A stretch of 64,000 nt of DNA from Tetragenococcus koreensis. Its GTDB lineage: Bacteria; Bacillota; Bacilli; Lactobacillales; Enterococcaceae. Position numbers and translations under genes: made by a program. The stretch covers positions 682,001 through 746,000 of the forward strand of contig NZ_CP027786.1 of the NCBI RefSeq assembly GCF_003795145.1. Direction: 5' to 3'. Under the pieces are notes generated by a model. That model did no database searches and was not told the DNA's origin. It saw only the letters and a program-made list of their open reading frames with translations. This document shows positions 61,033 through 64,000 of the stretch, one piece after another (position 1 is the first letter of the stretch; each line of letters starts with the position of its first letter).

Positions 61033-61533
61033 CTAGTCTATTCCGACTTTTTCGCTTCTACGCTCCATTAATACCGAATCGCGCCATACACCATATTGAT
61101 CTTTTCCTAATTTCTCACGGTAACCTACTTTGCGAAAACCACATTTTTCATGCAAGCGTTGGCTCCCATAATTATTAGCAAAAACGTCAGATTCTAACGT
61201 CCAAAAACCGATTTTTTCCGAATAATCGATTAAATGATTTAATAAAGTCGAACCTACGCCTTTTCCTTGATAGTTGTTATCGATATAAATACTCACTTCT
61301 GCTACACCGTTATATTCAGGGATCGTATACGCTTGTTTTAAAGTGGTCCAACCAGCGATCTGATCCCCATCTAATAGTACAAAACGCCCCTCTTGCAAAC
61401 GTTCTTGATCAAATTCTTCATAGGACAGTTCTTCAACTGTAAATGTTGCTAAATTTGTTTCCATTCCTTGTCGATAAATATTATATACAACAGACCAATC
61501 TGTTTTTTCCATTTCACGGATTTTATATTGCAT
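61033..61533 (-). CDS. GNAT acetyltransferase, phosphinothricin-acetyltransferase-like
   Basis: 166 residues. MEKTDWSVVYNIYRQGMETNLATF near 8-31 and GVAEVSIYIDNNYQGKGVGSTLLNHLIDY near 80-108 (acetyl-CoA loop QGKGVG) and NNYGSQRLHEKCGFRKVGYREKLGKDQYGVWRDSVLMER match the PAT/YncA branch, which N-acetylates methionine sulfoximine-type or amine substrates. Lies 18 bases upstream of tag on the same strand and may share its transcript. Ribosome site AAGGAGGTATTT. Confidence 0.88.
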   Translation of the reverse strand: MQYKIREMEKTDWSVVYNIYRQGMETNLATFTVEELSYEEFDQERLQEGRFVLLDGDQIAGWTTLKQAYTIPEYNGVAEVSIYIDNNYQGKGVGSTLLNHLIDYSEKIGFWTLESDVFANNYGSQRLHEKCGFRKVGYREKLGKDQYGVWRDSVLMERRSEKVGID

Positions 61534-61584
61534 AAATACCTCCTTGTTACACGATATCTATCTATTATTCTATAGAACCACAAA

Positions 61585-61627
61585 AAAAGCAATCATACTC
61601 TTCTAATGAAAGAGCGTGATTGCTTTT
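61585..61627 (-). terminator. Terminator after the NAD(P)-binding SDR gene
   Basis: AAAAGCAATCATACTCTT pairs with AAGAGCGTGATTGCTTTT (one mismatch); T-rich on the minus strand. Confidence 0.85.
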
Positions 61628-61663
61628 AATTGCCGAGTAAAATTCAATCAGCTATTTTTTGAT

Positions 61664-62329
61664 TTATTCTAACCCTTTTAAGGCTTCTCCGATTTTAGTA
61701 TCCCCATTGATGACATCAAACTCTTTTTTACGCGTGTCATCATCAGCTAAACTTGCGATAATAATTTGCGCCACGTCACTGCGGGTAATTTCGCCACTTT
61801 CAACTAGTGTTTTTGCTAATTTGATTTTACCTTTAGGTTCATCATCTGAAAGAAGACCAGGGCGCACAATCGTATAGTCTAGTCCACTATTTTTTAACCA
61901 TTGGTCTGCATAAAATTTTGCAGGATAATAGGGTCCTAGTTTATCTAGCCATTCAGGGCGTGGATCTTCTAACCATTGTTGACTACCAAGTGCACTAACA
62001 ATAACAAAACGATCAATATTGGCATCTTTTGCTGCTTCTATAGCTTTTACTGCACCATCTAAATCAATAAACATCGTTTTATCTGCTCCAGTGTTGCCTC
62101 CAGAGCCAGCTGTGAATACGATAGCATCGGCGTCTTTTGCTGCTTGTGATATATCACCGACAGAGCCTTCTAAATCAGCTAAGACCGCTTGTACCCCTTG
62201 TTCTTTGAAGTTTTCTAACTGTTCTTTTTTACGCACCATTGCAATTGGCGTATTATTATCAGATTCTTGTAGTTTTTCAACCACGATTTTACCAATGTTA
62301 CCATTTGCTCCAATAACTAATACATTCAT
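61664..62329 (-). CDS. Atypical SDR, NAD(P)-binding (NmrA/YwnB-like)
   Basis: 221 residues. VLVIGANGNIGKIVVEKLQ (3-21) is the nucleotide loop, DADAIVFTAGSGG and RFVIVSALGSQQWLEDPRP the middle, and LDYTIVRPGLLSDDEPKG near 150-167 the family RPG motif. No YxxxK catalytic pair is evident, typical of the atypical SDR5/NmrA-like group that senses or uses NAD(P)H and often serves as stress protein. Ribosome site AAAGAGGAGATG. Divergence from nothing; alone. Confidence 0.87.
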   Translation of the reverse strand: MNVLVIGANGNIGKIVVEKLQESDNNTPIAMVRKKEQLENFKEQGVQAVLADLEGSVGDISQAAKDADAIVFTAGSGGNTGADKTMFIDLDGAVKAIEAAKDANIDRFVIVSALGSQQWLEDPRPEWLDKLGPYYPAKFYADQWLKNSGLDYTIVRPGLLSDDEPKGKIKLAKTLVESGEITRSDVAQIIIASLADDDTRKKEFDVINGDTKIGEALKGLE

Positions 62330-62730
62330 TAAAACATCTCCTCTTTAGTTGATAATTCAATCATAACATTGAAATGCTTATTCTTGCTAATTATTGCGTT
62401 TGTAGCATGTGTCAGTCAATTTAGAACAATAGGTTCCAACTTCTTACGTCCGAAAAGCCGGGGGTTGTATCTCAAATATAACCCCTGAAAAGACAAAGAT
62501 AGAGAAAACATTCGAGAAACAGTACCCATCATTTGGGAAATATTGAAAAAAATAGAAAAATCGTTTACTCTCCCTGATATAAAAAGTTTTTTCACTAAAC
62601 CTTTTATAAGAAAAAACCTAAGAAAACAACTGTGTATCACGGTTGGTTTGTTTATTCTATTATTACTAACGCTTGAAAGCCAGCGTCTTATTACATAAAA
62701 TGTTAAAGCTATTCTGTTTTTAAAAACCAG
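62330..62730. other. Non-coding stretch with a hairpin and a possible coding remnant
   Basis: About 400 bases without an intact gene. A hairpin GGGGTTGTAT/ATATAACCCC lies at 62461-62485 (one G-U). On the plus strand a frame of 69 codons (62489-62695, stop 62696-62698) has no start codon but reads like a protein end: charged DKDRENIRETVPIIWEI, KSFTLPDIKSFFTKPF, then a hydrophobic LCITVGLFILLLLTL and LESQRLIT. It may be the 3' relic of a membrane protein; the family is not recognised. Confidence 0.45.
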
Positions 62731-63777
62731 TTAAACTTCTTTAACAATAAAGCATGAAGGCCGTTGGTTTAAATATTTATCTTTCCAACTTATTCCAAGT
62801 TTCTCCCATTTAGTTGCTTTTTTTTCCAAACGATAAATCCCATAATTATTCATCGCATAAAATACACCTGGACTTGTTGGATCGGCTGCTAGATTATGAA
62901 TCGACGAGCTGTTTTCCGGTAACCCAGCTGTTATATCAGCCCATGGATGATTACCTTGTTTGCGATAGATTGCTGAATACTCAGAAAGGCTATGAGCGTG
63001 TGCTGCGTTCTTTGCTGCAGAAATGATACGATCATAAGGATTATTAGGATTAACCACCATATTGTAGGCGTACGGATGGTTTTCTAACCCTGCGCTCATA
63101 TACTGCCAGCTTTGGCCTTCATCATCACTTTCTGCATATGAATGGCCTTTTTTATGCACGCCATCTCCGCAAGCTGCGTAAAGTTTTCCAGGAGATTTCG
63201 GATGCGCAAGTAGCGTATGGATGTCTATAGGACTGTTTTTAGTTCGATCAATCCAAGTTGTTCCATGGTCTTTAGTGCGAATAAAGGCGCCGGCTTCAAT
63301 GGAAATACTTAAGTGCTCTTCATTTAAATAGCTTGGTGTAATCCAGCGCACATAATGCGTATACGGACGTGGCGGAAAGCTCCAATTCCTTTTTGAAGGA
63401 AGCGTCTGAATACCCGTAAATTCATACCAAGTTGCTCCTTTATCATTTGAATAATAAAGCATACTCGGTTCCGTGCCTGCATAAACGATATTATTTTCGC
63501 TTGTCTTTTTAGATGGACTTACAGCAACGGAAGTTACCCTTTCAGAGCGAATTCCTAACTGTTCTTTTTGACCAATTTTTGCCCAGTTATCTCCCCCGTC
63601 TTCACTTTTCCAAAGACCATTATTACTAGTACCACAATAAATAACGCTTTCATTTTGCGGATCAAAAGCTAATCTTGTCGGTTGCAAACCGGTTAAGCGA
63701 GAAAAAGTAGTATATCCATTGGGCGTTTCTTTAGCGATAAGTAACTCCTCATCCATACCTAAAAAAAATTCTTTCAT
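62731..63777 (-). CDS. BNR/sialidase-like repeat protein (VPS10/Ycf48-type propeller)
   Basis: 348 residues, no signal peptide. Asp-box (S/T-x-D-x-G-x-x-W) repeats recur: SEDGGDNWAKIG near 63, SNDKGATWYEF near 110, TKDHGTTWID near 165, SDDEGQSWQYM near 218. Four clear plus two degenerate repeats suggest a seven-bladed propeller. Such proteins bind or process glycans, or are just scaffold propellers (Ycf48-type); the substrate is unknown. It is cytoplasmic as annotated. Ribosome site AGGAGGCGAAGTGCA precedes ATG. Confidence 0.8.
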   Translation of the reverse strand: MKEFFLGMDEELLIAKETPNGYTTFSRLTGLQPTRLAFDPQNESVIYCGTSNNGLWKSEDGGDNWAKIGQKEQLGIRSERVTSVAVSPSKKTSENNIVYAGTEPSMLYYSNDKGATWYEFTGIQTLPSKRNWSFPPRPYTHYVRWITPSYLNEEHLSISIEAGAFIRTKDHGTTWIDRTKNSPIDIHTLLAHPKSPGKLYAACGDGVHKKGHSYAESDDEGQSWQYMSAGLENHPYAYNMVVNPNNPYDRIISAAKNAAHAHSLSEYSAIYRKQGNHPWADITAGLPENSSSIHNLAADPTSPGVFYAMNNYGIYRLEKKATKWEKLGISWKDKYLNQRPSCFIVKEV

Positions 63778-63960
63778 TGCACTTCGCCTCCTTAGTGTTA
63801 TCCCTTATCTTTTGCATAACTAATATAGCTAACTATCCAACCTTCTTTGTTTCATTATATTATAAATGGTAATGAGAAAGTAGGAATAGGTCCCTCTTGT
63901 TTTTCTTTTTTCCAACAAAACGATATAATAAAATCAAATTAAAAAACAAGGAGGAAGTTA

Positions 63961-64000
63961 TGCTACTTATTATTGATATGCAAAATCAGCTACTTGATTT
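63961..64000 (+). CDS. Isochorismatase/cysteine-hydrolase family protein, N-terminal fragment
   Basis: The window ends 40 bases into this gene. AAGGAGGAAGTT precedes ATG and the first residues LLIIDMQNQLLD are the strand with the catalytic Asp that opens the isochorismatase-like hydrolase fold. Amidases such as nicotinamidase share it; no finer call is possible. Confidence 0.7.

Noticed and set aside
62416-62640. Minus-strand 74-codon frame in the gap before the BNR gene
   Set aside because: No ribosome site, odd composition, overlaps a hairpin; the plus-strand relic frame is more protein-like.

Overview
The window looks like chromosome from a low-GC lactic acid bacterium of the Enterococcaceae, plausibly Tetragenococcus or a close Enterococcus relative. 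This rests on gene style and order (comEA-comEB-comEC-holA next to rpsT, PiT/DUF47, class 1A pyrD, Mga-type regulator, ABC SBP-permease fusion), on many small bidirectional terminators, and on acidic proteins that suit a salt-tolerant host. Species was not proven. No rRNA, tRNA or CRISPR array was seen.

Layout. 1-8.3 kb: end of a shikimate/phenylalanine operon (aroA-aroK-pheA), an LCP cell-wall ligase, a DegV lipid-binding protein, a CYP152-type P450 peroxygenase, an exported propeller-like protein, a GNAT, and a HAD/DeoR pair. 8.3-20.6 kb: an accessory, decaying region. It holds a RelB-like antitoxin overlapping a tyrosine recombinase, a complete IS with direct repeats, queT under a preQ1-II riboswitch, a Tad2-like (DUF2829) gene coupled to an SDR, a DinJ/YafQ pair whose toxin is frameshifted, an intact ybaK, a D-2-hydroxyacid dehydrogenase, a heavily damaged catalase gene, mepB, and a second ybaK that is fused to an ornithine cyclodeaminase start and split by an IS256-type element with an 8-bp target duplication.

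20.6-41 kb: a P2-type cation ATPase behind a small transcription attenuator, NAD/FAD redox enzymes, a His/Met-rich YdhK lipoprotein, an sce7725 plus PD-(D/E)XK pair, YibE/F membrane proteins, an NADH-oxidase-like flavoprotein whose redox Cys42 is Ser, an Mga/AtxA-type regulator, an uncharacterised coiled-coil pair, and pyrD. 41-64 kb: mostly housekeeping and transport. It includes a Cas4-like nuclease/DinG-like helicase fusion without iron-sulfur cysteines, uppP, phosphate uptake, rpsT, holA, the com operon, an amino-acid ABC transporter, a GldA-like dehydrogenase, tag, and a BNR-repeat protein. The right edge cuts an isochorismatase-family gene.

The most unusual signals are these. Two unrelated IS elements each carry a long, concentrically folded non-coding tail behind the transposase. 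The RelB/recombinase operon has the recombinase where a toxin would sit. The DUF2829 and sce7725/nuclease cassettes may relate to immunity. The region from 13.9 to 20.5 kb shows duplication, chimera formation and homopolymer frameshifts; single-base indels there should be checked against raw reads before biological conclusions are drawn.
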